DNA of 64,000 nt from Lysobacter firmicutimachus. GTDB lineage: Bacteria > Pseudomonadota > Gammaproteobacteria > Xanthomonadales > Xanthomonadaceae. The notes under the pieces are model-generated. The model ran no database searches. It saw only the letters and a program-made list of their open reading frames with translations, and had not been told where the DNA came from. A program made the position numbers and the translations under genes. The stretch spans positions 4,092,001 through 4,156,000 of the forward strand of contig NZ_JBANDL010000002.1 of assembly GCF_037027445.1 (NCBI RefSeq), in the 5' to 3' direction. This document shows, piece after piece, positions 44,175 to 54,622 of this stretch (position 1 is its first letter; the number at the start of each line of letters is the position of its first letter).

Positions 44175-47100
44175 CTAGCCTGAACGCAGCGACGCCAGCC
44201 GCTGCGCCAGCTTTTTCGGCGATACCCCGCCGCGTACGCCCAACTCTTGGGCGAACAGCGACACGCGCAGCTCCTCGATGTCCCAGCGCAGCGACTGCCA
44301 GCCAGGCTCGTCCGCGCGCCCCTGCGCCGAGGCCTGCGCATAGGCGTCGACGAAGGGCTTGAGTTCGAGCATGCGCGCCTGGTCGCGCACCGGATCGCGC
44401 AGGGCGCGCTCGCTGCGCACCGACAAGGCCTTGAGATAACGCGGATACTCGGCCAGCACCGCGGTCGGCACCGTACGCAGGAAGCCGGGCGGAGTCAGCG
44501 TCGCCAACTGCGCGCGCATGTCGTCGAGGTTGCCGCTGGCCCAGCCCATCAGCGGCGATTCCAGCCGCGCGCGCACTTCGGCGACCGCGGTCAGGATGCC
44601 CTCGGCCTGCTTCAGCCGCTCCATCGCTTCCGCGAACAGGCGCTTGGCGACCGCCTCGCGGCGCGCCTCGAACGCGGCCGCATCGCGCACCGCCAGCAAC
44701 TCCTCGTCGCTGCCGAACAAGGACTGCAAGGCGCCGTCGACCAGGTCCTCGCGCAACCGGTCGCCGTCGCGCGGCCGGTCCTGCGCGGCGCGGCCTTGCG
44801 GCGTGGCGGCCTGCGCCTCGCGGGTCGCCGATACGCGCTCCTGGCGCGGCGCGGCCGATTCGATCGCCGCGTACAGCAAGCCGGTCTTGGGCTGCACCGG
44901 CAACTGCTTGCGCGCCTGCTTGAGCTTGTCGCCCAGGCCCAGCGCCAACAGCCGGCGCACGCCGTCCGGATGCGCGCGCTGCGCCGCCTCGCGCTCGGCG
45001 TGCACGCGCAGCGACACGCTGTCGCCGTCGTCGTGCAGGGCCGGAAACGCCGGCACCCCGGCCGCGCCGGGCACCGACCGCGGTATGGCCTGTTCCGGGA
45101 AGGCGGTCAGCCCGCGCTGGCCCAAGCCGTCGGCGGCGCGCGCCGCGAACGCGCGCGCAGCGCGCTCGCCGAAACGCGCGCGCAGCTCGTCGAGATCGCG
45201 CGACTCGGCCAGCACCGTGCCCTCGCCCTTGCCGCGCCCGGTCGGCACGTCCAGCAGGCACAGGTTCATGCGCAGGTGCGGCTCGATCGCGGCGGCGTCG
45301 AAGTCGGTCGCCGCCACCTCCACCCCGGTCAGCTTGCGCAGGAAACGCGCCAGCACGCCGGCCAGGTCGTCGGCCTCCGGCTTGGGGTGGGCCTCGCAGA
45401 AGGCCTTGGCGAAGTCCGGCGCCGGAACGAAATTGCGGCGCAAGGTCTTCGGCAACGACTTGATCAGCGCCGCCGCCTTGTCGGCGACGAAGCCGGGCGC
45501 CAGCCACGACAGCTGCGCCGGGTCGAGCGCGTTGAGCAAGTGCAGCGGCACCGCCAGGGTCATGCCGTCGTCGACCGCGCCGGGTTCGAAGCGATAGCGC
45601 ACCGCCAGGCGCGCGTTGCCCAACTGCAGGTAAGGCGGGAACCGCGCCGCCTCGCTTTCGCCGCCGATCATCAGATCGTCCAGCGACCACTCCAGCGCCG
45701 CTTTCTCCGCCGCCGGCAGCTTGCCGTACCACGCGTCCAGCGCCTGCACGTTGTGCACCTGCGCCGGCGTGCGGTCCAGGTACCACTGCGCCATCCATTC
45801 GTCGTCGACCACCAGGCCGGCGCGGCGGCGCTTGGCTTCTTCCTCGCGCGCCTTGGCCAGGGTCGCCAGATTGCGCGCCAGGAACGCGGCGCGGGTGTTG
45901 ATCTCGCCGGTCACCAATGCGTCGCGGGCGAAGATCGCCCGGCTTTCCTCCGGGTACAGCGCGCCGTAATGCACCGGCCGCTTCGGCGCCAGCACCAGGC
46001 CGAACAGACTGATCTGCTCGCTGCCGACCACCCGCCCCTGCGAACGCGCCCAGCGCGGATCGTGGTGGCGTCGCGACAGCAGATGCGGCAATTCCTGGAT
46101 CGCCCAGTCCGGTTCGATCGCCGCATTGGTCATCGACCACACCCGCTCGGTGTCGAGCAGGGTCGCCGACAGGACCCACGGCGGCGGCTTCTTGGCCAGC
46201 GGCGAACCGGGGAACAGGGTGAACTTGCGCCCGCGCGGACCGTCGTACAGGCCCTTGTCGCCGCGAAAGCCGATCTGGGTCGGCAGGCCGGCGATCAGGG
46301 CCCGGTGAAGCGTGGCATACGCCTCGGCATGGGGTATGGGAGATTCTTCGCGGTCCAGGCTGGGGTGGGCCGCCCTTGCCTTTACCGATCCCGAATCCCC
46401 CATCCCGAATCCCGTCTCCTCACACACCAACTTCAACTGCCGGTGCAGCTCGCGCCACTCGCGCATGCGCAGGAAGCCGAGGAAGTGCTTGTCGCACCAC
46501 GCGCGCAGCTTGGACTGGGTCAGTTCCTCGTGCGCGGCCTGGTAGGCCTCCCACAGCTTGAGGATGCCGACGAATTCCGAACGCGGGTCGGCGAACAGCG
46601 CATGCGCGTTGTCGGCGGCGGCGCGTTGGTCGGCCGGGCGTTCGCGCGGGTCTTGGATGCCCAGGAACGACGCGATCGCGATCATCTCGCGCAGGCAACC
46701 GTGCTGGTTGGCGGCCACCAGCATGCGCGCCAGCTTCACATCGACCGGCAGGCGCGCCATGGCGCGGCCGACGGCGGTCAGCTTGCGCTGCTCGTCGATC
46801 GCGCCGAGTTCGCTCAGTTGCTGCCAACCGTCGGCGATGGCGCGGCCGTCGGGCGGTTCCAGGAACGGAAACTCCTCGATCTGGCCCAGGCCCAGCGAAA
46901 GCATGCGCAGGATCACCCCGGCCAACGCGGCGCGGCGGATTTCCGGGTCGGTGTAGCGCGGCCGCGATTCGAAATCGGCCTCGCTGTAGAGGCGGTAGCA
47001 GGTGCCTTCGCTGATGCGGCCGCAACGGCCTTTGCGCTGGTCGGCGCTGGCCTGGCTGACCGGCTCGATGTGCAGCCGGTCGAGCTTGCCGCGCGGGCTG

Positions 47101-48308
47101 TAGCGCTTGACCCGGGCCAGGCCCGGGTCGACCACGTAGCGGATCCGCGGCACGGTCAGCGAGGTCTCGGCGACGTTGGTGGCCAGCACGATGCGCCGCT
47201 TCGGCCCGGGGTTGAACACCCGGTCCTGGTCGCGCACCGACAGGCGCGCGTACAGCGGCAGCACTTCGGTCTCGCGGTACTTGCGCCGCTCCAGCGCCTG
47301 GTGGGCGTCGCGGATCTCGCGCTCGCCGGACAGGAACACCAGCACGTCGCCGCGCGGATCCTCGCGGGTGATTTCGTCGCAGGCCGCGACGATGCCCTCG
47401 TTGACGCTCATCGCCGCCTTGGAGTCTTGCGACGAAGCGCCTCCCGTCCCGCGGCGTTCCGCTTCTGCCAATCCCGAATCCCGATTCCCGAATCCCGGCT
47501 CCAACGGCCGATAGCGCACGTTGACCGGATAGCCGCGGCCTTCGACGCTGACCACCGGCGCGCCGCCGAAGTGGGCGGCGAAACGCTCGGTGTCGATGGT
47601 CGCCGAGGTCACGATGACCTTCAGGTCGGCCCGCTTTTTCAGCAGCTGCTTCAGATAGCCGAGCAGGAAATCGATGTTGAGGCTGCGTTCGTGCGCCTCG
47701 TCGATCAGGATGGTGTCGTAGGCCGACAGCCAGCGGTCGGATTGGATTTCGGCCAGCAGGATGCCGTCGGTCATGAACTTGACCGCGGTGCGCTCGCCGA
47801 CGTTCTCGTTGAAGCGCACCTGGTAGCCGACCGCGCCGCCCAGCGGAGTGTTCAGCTCCTCGGCCACGCGCCGCGCGACCGCGCGCGCGGCGATCCGGCG
47901 CGGCTGGGTGCAGCCGATCAGGCCGGCGGCGCCGCGGCCGGCGGCCAGGCACAGCTTGGGCAGCTGGGTGGTCTTGCCCGAGCCGGTTTCGCCGGCGATC
48001 ACCACCACCGGATGCTTGCGGATCAGCTCGACGATGGTGTCGGCCTGGCCGGCGATCGGCAGCGCGGGGTCGACCGGCGCCTGCGGCAACGCCGCCGCGC
48101 GCGCTTCGCGCTGCGCGACCGACGCCGCCAGGGTCTGGGCGAACGCGGCCTGCGCGGCGGCGTCGCCGGGCTTGCCGCTCCAGCGCGACCACAGTCCGTG
48201 CAGACGCCCGCGATCGCGGCTCAGGGCCCCGTCGATCGCGCGCCGCGCTTGCCGTAACGCAGCGCTCGCATCGGCGTGGCTAGACTGTTTGGAAGACTCG
48301 GTATTCAT
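44175..48308 (-). CDS. hrpA: ATP-dependent RNA helicase HrpA
   Basis: DEAH-box helicase, 1377 residues (E. coli HrpA has about 1300). Motif I GETGSGKTTQLPKLCL, motif II LIDEAHERSLNIDFLLGYL, motif III VTSATIDTERFAAHFG, motif V ATNVAETSLTVPRIRYVVD, motif VI QRKGRCGRISEGTCYRLYSE; then winged-helix/ratchet and OB regions and a long DUF3418 C-terminal domain. The ATG at 48308 gives MNTESSKQSSHADASAALRQ; the frame stays open to 49034 antisense to dps but that part is not coding. Two in-frame segments absent from usual HrpA, near residues 268-300 and 632-668, are derived from GGGATTC repeat DNA. HrpA rescues stalled or colliding ribosomes in E. coli. Confidence 0.95.
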   Translation of the reverse strand: MNTESSKQSSHADASAALRQARRAIDGALSRDRGRLHGLWSRWSGKPGDAAAQAAFAQTLAASVAQREARAAALPQAPVDPALPIAGQADTIVELIRKHPVVVIAGETGSGKTTQLPKLCLAAGRGAAGLIGCTQPRRIAARAVARRVAEELNTPLGGAVGYQVRFNENVGERTAVKFMTDGILLAEIQSDRWLSAYDTILIDEAHERSLNIDFLLGYLKQLLKKRADLKVIVTSATIDTERFAAHFGGAPVVSVEGRGYPVNVRYRPLEPGFGNRDSGLAEAERRGTGGASSQDSKAAMSVNEGIVAACDEITREDPRGDVLVFLSGEREIRDAHQALERRKYRETEVLPLYARLSVRDQDRVFNPGPKRRIVLATNVAETSLTVPRIRYVVDPGLARVKRYSPRGKLDRLHIEPVSQASADQRKGRCGRISEGTCYRLYSEADFESRPRYTDPEIRRAALAGVILRMLSLGLGQIEEFPFLEPPDGRAIADGWQQLSELGAIDEQRKLTAVGRAMARLPVDVKLARMLVAANQHGCLREMIAIASFLGIQDPRERPADQRAAADNAHALFADPRSEFVGILKLWEAYQAAHEELTQSKLRAWCDKHFLGFLRMREWRELHRQLKLVCEETGFGMGDSGSVKARAAHPSLDREESPIPHAEAYATLHRALIAGLPTQIGFRGDKGLYDGPRGRKFTLFPGSPLAKKPPPWVLSATLLDTERVWSMTNAAIEPDWAIQELPHLLSRRHHDPRWARSQGRVVGSEQISLFGLVLAPKRPVHYGALYPEESRAIFARDALVTGEINTRAAFLARNLATLAKAREEEAKRRRAGLVVDDEWMAQWYLDRTPAQVHNVQALDAWYGKLPAAEKAALEWSLDDLMIGGESEAARFPPYLQLGNARLAVRYRFEPGAVDDGMTLAVPLHLLNALDPAQLSWLAPGFVADKAAALIKSLPKTLRRNFVPAPDFAKAFCEAHPKPEADDLAGVLARFLRKLTGVEVAATDFDAAAIEPHLRMNLCLLDVPTGRGKGEGTVLAESRDLDELRARFGERAARAFAARAADGLGQRGLTAFPEQAIPRSVPGAAGVPAFPALHDDGDSVSLRVHAEREAAQRAHPDGVRRLLALGLGDKLKQARKQLPVQPKTGLLYAAIESAAPRQERVSATREAQAATPQGRAAQDRPRDGDRLREDLVDGALQSLFGSDEELLAVRDAAAFEARREAVAKRLFAEAMERLKQAEGILTAVAEVRARLESPLMGWASGNLDDMRAQLATLTPPGFLRTVPTAVLAEYPRYLKALSVRSERALRDPVRDQARMLELKPFVDAYAQASAQGRADEPGWQSLRWDIEELRVSLFAQELGVRGGVSPKKLAQRLASLRSG
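46330..46425 (-). repeat. GGGATTC-repeat-derived in-frame insertion in hrpA (second)
   Basis: On the coding strand the core reads GGGATTCGGGATGGGGGATT followed by CGGGATC, encoding TGFGMGDSGS, then about 25 residues (KARAAHPSLDREESPIPHAE) before normal HrpA sequence resumes at AYATLHRALIAGLPTQIGFR. The far end contains the pattern GAATCTCCCATACCCCAT, like the same repeat in the other orientation. Confidence 0.75.
47409..47505 (-). repeat. GGGATTC-repeat-derived in-frame insertion in hrpA (first)
   Basis: The coding strand has GGGATTCGGGAATCGGGATT then CGGGATTGGCAGAAGC, encoding EPGFGNRDSGLAEAE, followed by a Gly/Ser-rich tail (RRGTGGASSQDSKAAMS). It interrupts the loop between VNVRYRPL and VNEGIVAACDEI. 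The end GGGATTGGCA is the same as the end of the intergenic tract near 43530. Confidence 0.8.
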
Positions 48309-48443
48309 CGATAGATCGTCTGCATCGCAGCGCCAGAAACAAACCATTTCACATCCGCGGCGACAGCGCCTATTGTCGCCGCTAACGCCCGGCACCATAT
48401 CCGGCGAACGTCCACCCCATCCGCATCGGAACAGGAGTCCCGC

Positions 48444-49010
48444 ATGGCCAAGTCCAACCAGTCCGACAAGAACAAATCCGGCAAAGCCAAGCCCGCCGGC
48501 CCCGCCGCGTCGCCGGCCCCGGGCGATCGCGCGCCCTCGATCGATATCGGGATTTCCGCGGCCGATCGCAAGACCATCGCCGAGGGCCTGTCGCGGTTCC
48601 TGGCCGACAGCTACACGCTTTACCTGAAGACCCACAACTTCCACTGGAACGTGACCGGGCCGATGTTCAACACCCTGCACGTCATGTTCGAAACCCAGTA
48701 CACCGAGCAGTGGACCGCGCTGGACGAGATCGCCGAGCGCATCCGCGCCCTGGGCTTCAACGCGCCGGGCTCCTATGCCGAATTCGTGCGCCTGAGCTCG
48801 ATTCCGGAAGAACCGGGACTGACCGACGCCGCCGACTGGCGCGAGATGGTCCGCCAGTTGGTGATCGGCAACGAGGCCGTGTGCCGCACCGCGCGCAAGG
48901 TACTCGACCAGGCCGACGACGTCGACGACGCCCCGACCGAGGACCTGCTGACCCAGCGCCTGCAGACCCACGAGAAGTACGCCTGGATGCTGCGCTCGCT
49001 GCTGCAGTAA
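48444..49010 (+). CDS. dps: Dps-family ferritin-like DNA-protection protein
   Basis: A 188-residue mini-ferritin. The ferroxidase site residues are present: [16 protein letters not shown] (His) and [18 protein letters not shown] (Asp and Glu). Compared with E. coli Dps (167 residues) it has a Lys/Pro/Ala-rich N-terminal tail of about 40 residues ([20 protein letters not shown]), which could bind DNA. A strong GGAACAGGAG Shine-Dalgarno region precedes the ATG. Divergent from hrpA with a 135-base gap. Role: iron storage and oxidative or starvation protection of the nucleoid. Confidence 0.93.
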   Translation: MAKSNQSDKNKSGKAKPAGPAASPAPGDRAPSIDIGISAADRKTIAEGLSRFLADSYTLYLKTHNFHWNVTGPMFNTLHVMFETQYTEQWTALDEIAERIRALGFNAPGSYAEFVRLSSIPEEPGLTDAADWREMVRQLVIGNEAVCRTARKVLDQADDVDDAPTEDLLTQRLQTHEKYAWMLRSLLQ

Positions 49011-49382
49011 TCCGCTTCGCCCCGGTGCCGGCATGGCTCACCCTGCCGCCGGCGGCCGCGATCGCGGCCGCCGGCGCCTGAAGCGCGGAGGCGGCGGGCA
49101 GGCGCGGCGAAACGCCTGTCTGCGCATCATACCCGTCGCCGCCAGGGCCAATATCCGAACGGCGCCATGACCCCGCCCAGTCCCCATCCCTCGGGCGCCC
49201 GCGGCCTCGGCCTCGGCACAGGCGGCCGCGAACGCCGCCAGTCCATAGGCCATCGGCGCTGCGCCGCCGCTCCGCCCGCCACGGCCTGAATCCTTTACCC
49301 ACGCCCAACCACGCCGCATTCCGCCCCCGCCCGGGCCCCTGCTCCGAACGGCGCCGCCGGGCCAGCCGTTAAACTAGCCGGC
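49011..49382. other. dps-recQ intergenic region with a perfect 30-bp palindrome
   Basis: A 372-base gap. A perfect palindrome of 30 bases at 49047-49076, centred on GCGATCGC (with GGCGGCCGC arms), lies 36 bases after the dps stop and could act as a terminator-like structure although no T-run follows; it also contains overlapping NotI- and SgfI-type sites. The rest is GC-rich with no coding signal; the recQ promoter must lie toward the end (TTAAACTAGCCGGC precedes the recQ ATG). Confidence 0.5.
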
Positions 49383-51200
<1,818 letters not shown>

Positions 51201-51232
51201 ACGCCGAAAGCGGTACAGGCAAGGCAAACGGA

Positions 51233-51261
51233 CGCAGGGGCCGAGCAGCACGCCCCCTGCG
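51233..51261. terminator. Hairpin between convergent recQ and TpsB-like gene
   Basis: CGCAGGGG (51233-51240) pairs with CCCCTGCG (51254-51261) around a 13-base loop, in the 66-base gap between the two stop codons. Symmetric position suits a bidirectional terminator; no long T-run. Confidence 0.45.
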
Positions 51262-51266
51262 ATGCC

Positions 51267-52967
51267 TTACTGCAGCCGGTACGAGAAAGTCAGGTTCCAG
51301 CGCGCCTTGCGATCGTCGGTTTCCAGCGGCAGGTCCGCGGTCGGCTTGGCGTAGGCGAAATCGACGTTGTAATGGCGGTTGTCCGACAACCGCACGCCCA
51401 GGCCGACCGAGCCCAGGTCGTCGATCGGCGGCCGGCCGGTGTTCAACGACACCCGCGCGTGCTGCACGACCAGATACGGCACCACCGACTTCATCCAGCG
51501 CGCCTGCGGACGGAAATTACGGCTCAGCTCCAGCGATGCGCCCCAGCCCTTGTCGCCGACCGCCTCGCCGGGATCGTAGGCCAGTGCGAAGCGCGACGCG
51601 CCGAAACTGATCTGCTCCGAAGAGGGCAGCCGGTCGCGGCTGTACTGCCCGGTCGCGCGCAGCACCGCCAGATAGCGCTGCTCCTGCCAGCTGCGGCTGT
51701 GCGCCAGGCCCAGGCTGTAGCGGGTGAAGGCCACGTCGCTGGGCGCCGGCAGTTGCACGCCGGGCAGGTTGGTCAGCGTCGCCGATTGCGCCCCCCAAGC
51801 GTCGAAGCCGCGGCCGATCGCCAGGCTGACTTGGCTGGCGCGATCCTTCTTGGCCTGGGCGTAGTCCAGCGAGACCTGCGCCACCCGGGTGCGCGATCGC
51901 TGGTCCAGCCATACGCCGTTGTCGAGGTTGCGGTAGATGTCGGACTGATTGGCGCCGTACAGGCCGGCGCCGACGAACAACGAACGCTCGGTGCGCAGCA
52001 GGATCGGATAACGCGCGCTCAACGCAAGGCGGTCCTGTTCGACCCGATGGTCGAGGACGTCCGGCAGCGGGCTGCGCGTGGCCGGTTCGCCGCGATAGCG
52101 GGAGGCGTCGGCGCGGCCGGTCCAGCCGTCGCTGCCGAACAATTGCGAATAGCCGGCGCCGTAGAAGCGCTCGTCGCCGCGTCCGTCCGGGTACAGCGCC
52201 GACAGCGTCCATTGCTCGGCCAGCGGCGTCAGCGCATTGAGGCTGAGGCTGATCAGCCCCTGGGTGCCGGGATGATTGAACTCCAACGCCCAACTCGCGT
52301 CGTAGCGCTTGGCGGCGACATCCAGTTCGAGCGTGGTCGCACCGTCGGTGGTGGTCGGCGCCGGCACGTTGATGCCCAGCGTCGCGCCGGGCAGGAAGCC
52401 GAGAATCTGCGAATAACGTTCGAAGGTGGCCTGGCGCAGCGGACGATCGTCGAGGATGTGCTGCGCGATCGCGCGGATCTTGCGCTCCAGCTTGCCCGGC
52501 TTGCCGCTCAGGCGCAGTTGCGCGACATAGCCCTCGACCGCGATCACCCGCACCACGCCGTCGGCGAAGTCCTGGGTCGGGACATAGCAGAAAGACAGCG
52601 CATAGCCCTGCTTGCGGTACAACTCGCTGCACGACTGCGCCGCGGTCAGCAGTTCGGCGACGGTGATGGTCTTGCCGGCGAGCGGACTGAACAAGGCGCT
52701 GATCTGTTCGGCCGGCACCGACTTGACCCCGGACACGTCGAACCGGCTCGGCGTGAGCTGCAAGGCCAGCAAGGCCGCCATTTCCGGATTCTGCTGCGGC
52801 GCTACCGTCGTGCGCACCGTCGGTTCGGTGCGCGGCGCGGGCGCCTGGGGAAGGGTTTGCAATGGGTTGCCGGTCGGCAATCGGGTCTGGGAAAACGCCG
52901 GGGCGGCGCCGCCTGCCGCCAGCGCCAACGCGAGTAAGCAATGCCGCTCCCACGCACTCGTCCGCAT
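51267..52967 (-). CDS. TpsB/ShlB/FhaC-family outer membrane transporter
   Basis: Omp85-superfamily pore of a two-partner secretion system, 566 residues. Signal peptide to about residue 26 (LLALALAAGGAAPAFSQ). A Pro-rich linker precedes a POTRA domain (about 72-150) with FDVSGVKSVPAEQISALFSP and the ShlB-type second half GYALSFCYVPTQDFADGVVR, VIAVEGYVAQLRLSG. The remainder is a 16-strand-type beta-barrel with alternating aromatic/small residues, ending in the C-terminal signature WNLTFSYRLQ. The ATG at 52967 with AGGGG upstream opens the signal peptide; the frame's extension to 53159 is spurious. It lies downstream of, and on the same strand as, the Gly-rich lipoprotein gene, the order expected of tpsA-tpsB, but there is no FHA/TPS-domain passenger nearby. 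Confidence 0.92.
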   Translation of the reverse strand: MRTSAWERHCLLALALAAGGAAPAFSQTRLPTGNPLQTLPQAPAPRTEPTVRTTVAPQQNPEMAALLALQLTPSRFDVSGVKSVPAEQISALFSPLAGKTITVAELLTAAQSCSELYRKQGYALSFCYVPTQDFADGVVRVIAVEGYVAQLRLSGKPGKLERKIRAIAQHILDDRPLRQATFERYSQILGFLPGATLGINVPAPTTTDGATTLELDVAAKRYDASWALEFNHPGTQGLISLSLNALTPLAEQWTLSALYPDGRGDERFYGAGYSQLFGSDGWTGRADASRYRGEPATRSPLPDVLDHRVEQDRLALSARYPILLRTERSLFVGAGLYGANQSDIYRNLDNGVWLDQRSRTRVAQVSLDYAQAKKDRASQVSLAIGRGFDAWGAQSATLTNLPGVQLPAPSDVAFTRYSLGLAHSRSWQEQRYLAVLRATGQYSRDRLPSSEQISFGASRFALAYDPGEAVGDKGWGASLELSRNFRPQARWMKSVVPYLVVQHARVSLNTGRPPIDDLGSVGLGVRLSDNRHYNVDFAYAKPTADLPLETDDRKARWNLTFSYRLQ

Positions 52968-53102
52968 GCACGACCCCTGTGTTGTACGCCGGGCGGGCGG
53001 CTGCGCCGTCCCGCTCGCGTCTCGCTCGTGCGCGACGCCGCGTCCTCGTCCCGTGCGGCGCCGTCGCGATGCCACCGACGACTGCATCGCATCGTTGCCA
53101 AA

Positions 53103-53156
53103 CCGGCGTGACGCCGGCGTCGCGACGCGGGAACGGACGTGACGTCCGTTCCCGCG
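53103..53156 (-). promoter_or_regulatory. Two adjacent hairpins between lipoprotein and TpsB genes
   Basis: The larger is a perfect inverted repeat at 53126-53156: a 15-base arm (CGCGGGAACGGACGT) on each side of a single central G, 24 bases after the lipoprotein stop. The smaller, 53103-53117, has seven-base arms (CCGGCGT) around a central G. Both are centred on CGTGACG. Neither has a T-run, so they may stabilise the upstream mRNA end or attenuate read-through into the transporter gene. Confidence 0.6.
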
Positions 53157-53179
53157 CACACGCTCCCCTGCTCGTTCGC

Positions 53180-54622
53180 TTACTTCTTCTTGCCCAACAG
53201 ACCGGTACCGAGCAAGCCGCCCTTGCCGTCGGTGCCGCTGACCGCGCCGCCGAGCAGGCCGCCGTTCTGGTTGTTGAGCGGGGTCGCCGCCGCCGCACCG
53301 TTGACCACGGTATTCAAGGCCTGGGTCACCGGCTGCAGCACGCCGCCGTTGGTCGCCGCCGCGGCAGTACCGCCGACCGTGGTCACGACACTGCCGGCGC
53401 TGGACACCGCGCCGCCGAGCGCGCTGGTCGCCGGCGCCAACGGCGTGGAGGCGCCGGCGCTGGCGACCGCCGCACCGAGATTGCCGACCGTGCCGCCGAG
53501 CCCGGCGACGCCGCCGGCCGTCGAGCCTACGGTGATGCCGGCCGGATTGGCGATGCTGCCGGCATTGCCCATGCCGGCGGTGATGCCGGCGCCGACCGTG
53601 CCGAGATTGCCGCTGACGCCCTGCACCGCACCGCCGACCAGGCCGGCCGCGCCGCCGGGTACCGGCGCCCCGGCGATCTGGCCGCCCAGAGTGCCGCCGG
53701 CGGCGGCTACGCCCGAGGTCACGCCGCCGACGCTGCGCGAGACATTGGCCACCAGGTTGCCGCCGCCGTTGCCGCCGGCCGTGCCGCCGTTGGCTTGGCC
53801 GATGCCGGCGACCGGATTGAGGATGCCGCTGACCGCGCCGGTCAGGGCCTGGCCGGTCGAGCCTTCGAGTACGCCGCCGACCTGCGCGCCCGCGGTCTTG
53901 ATCGTGCCGCCCGCCGTCGATACCAAACTGCCGGCCGCGCTGGTCAAGGGCTGGATCGGCGAGCCTTGGAAGGCGCCGACCGTGGCTACGGTCTTGCCGA
54001 GGTCGTCGACCGCGGTGCCGGCATTGATCACCACCGTATCCAGACCGGCCGCCGTGGTGCCGACCGGATTGGCGATATTGCCGGTCTGGCCGAGGCCGCT
54101 GCTGGTCGCGGTGCCGAGGCTGCTGACCGTCTTGCCGACATCGTCGACGACCTTGGCCAGACTATTGGACGTCGGCGTACTGCCGCCGAGGATCACCTGG
54201 TTCGGAATCTGCCCGCTGAGCCCGCTGATGGCGCCGCCGACGGAGTTGAGCAGGTTGCCGCCGGTCGTCGCGACCGAACCAATCGGATTGCCGGGGGCCG
54301 AGGTACCGGTGCCCGGATTGCCCGGAGTACCGCCACCGCCGCCGCCACCGCCGCCGGAACCGCCGCCTCCCGAGCCGCCGCCGCCCGAACCGCCGCCGCC
54401 GGAGCCGCCGCCGCCCGAACCACCGCCACCGGAGCCGCCGCCGCCCGAACCGCCGCCACCGGAGCCGCCGCCGCCCGAACCATCGCCGCCGCCCGCACCG
54501 GGGTTGAAGTTGGATTTGACGCCCCCCGAACCGGAACACCCGGTGGTCGAGACCGTCGCCGCGGCGATGCACGCGGCGAGCAGGCTATAAGAAAGGGCCT
54601 TGAGCAGGGTCTGAGAGTCCAT
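53180..54622 (-). CDS. Gly-rich putative lipoprotein with (GGGGS)8 linker; candidate TPS passenger
   Basis: A 480-residue surface-protein candidate. The signal peptide (MDSQTLLKALSYSLLAACIA, then AATVSTTGC) contains two possible lipidation cysteines, Cys18 (LLAAC) and Cys29 (STTGC followed by SGSGG). Residues about 45-90 are eight GGGGS units plus a nine-Gly run, then PGNPGTGTSAPGNP. The remaining 380 residues are Gly/Ala/Val/Thr/Asn-rich with loose repeats (VVDDVGKTVSSLG and VDDLGKTVATVG; GNIANPVGTT and GSIANPAGIT) and the tail GLLGTGLLGKKK. Automated pipelines often call such proteins collagen-like, but the Gly spacing is not GXY. AGGAGG lies just upstream of the ATG at 54622; a GTG one codon earlier is less likely. 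First gene of a two-gene unit with the TpsB transporter. Confidence 0.78.
   Translation of the reverse strand: MDSQTLLKALSYSLLAACIAAATVSTTGCSGSGGVKSNFNPGAGGGDGSGGGGSGGGGSGGGGSGGGGSGGGGSGGGGSGGGGSGGGGSGGGGGGGGGTPGNPGTGTSAPGNPIGSVATTGGNLLNSVGGAISGLSGQIPNQVILGGSTPTSNSLAKVVDDVGKTVSSLGTATSSGLGQTGNIANPVGTTAAGLDTVVINAGTAVDDLGKTVATVGAFQGSPIQPLTSAAGSLVSTAGGTIKTAGAQVGGVLEGSTGQALTGAVSGILNPVAGIGQANGGTAGGNGGGNLVANVSRSVGGVTSGVAAAGGTLGGQIAGAPVPGGAAGLVGGAVQGVSGNLGTVGAGITAGMGNAGSIANPAGITVGSTAGGVAGLGGTVGNLGAAVASAGASTPLAPATSALGGAVSSAGSVVTTVGGTAAAATNGGVLQPVTQALNTVVNGAAAATPLNNQNGGLLGGAVSGTDGKGGLLGTGLLGKKK
54340..54490 (-). repeat. 15/30-bp minisatellite encoding GGGGS units
   Basis: Tandem 15-base units encoding GGGGS, alternating between two synonymous versions (Ser as TCG or TCC) so that the effective DNA period is about 30 bases. 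Expected to vary in copy number by slippage, changing tether length of the lipoprotein. Confidence 0.88.

Noticed and set aside
44247..48257. A 1336-codon plus-strand frame antisense to hrpA
   Set aside because: Arg/Gln/His-rich translation typical of antisense shadows; hrpA has all helicase motifs on the other strand.
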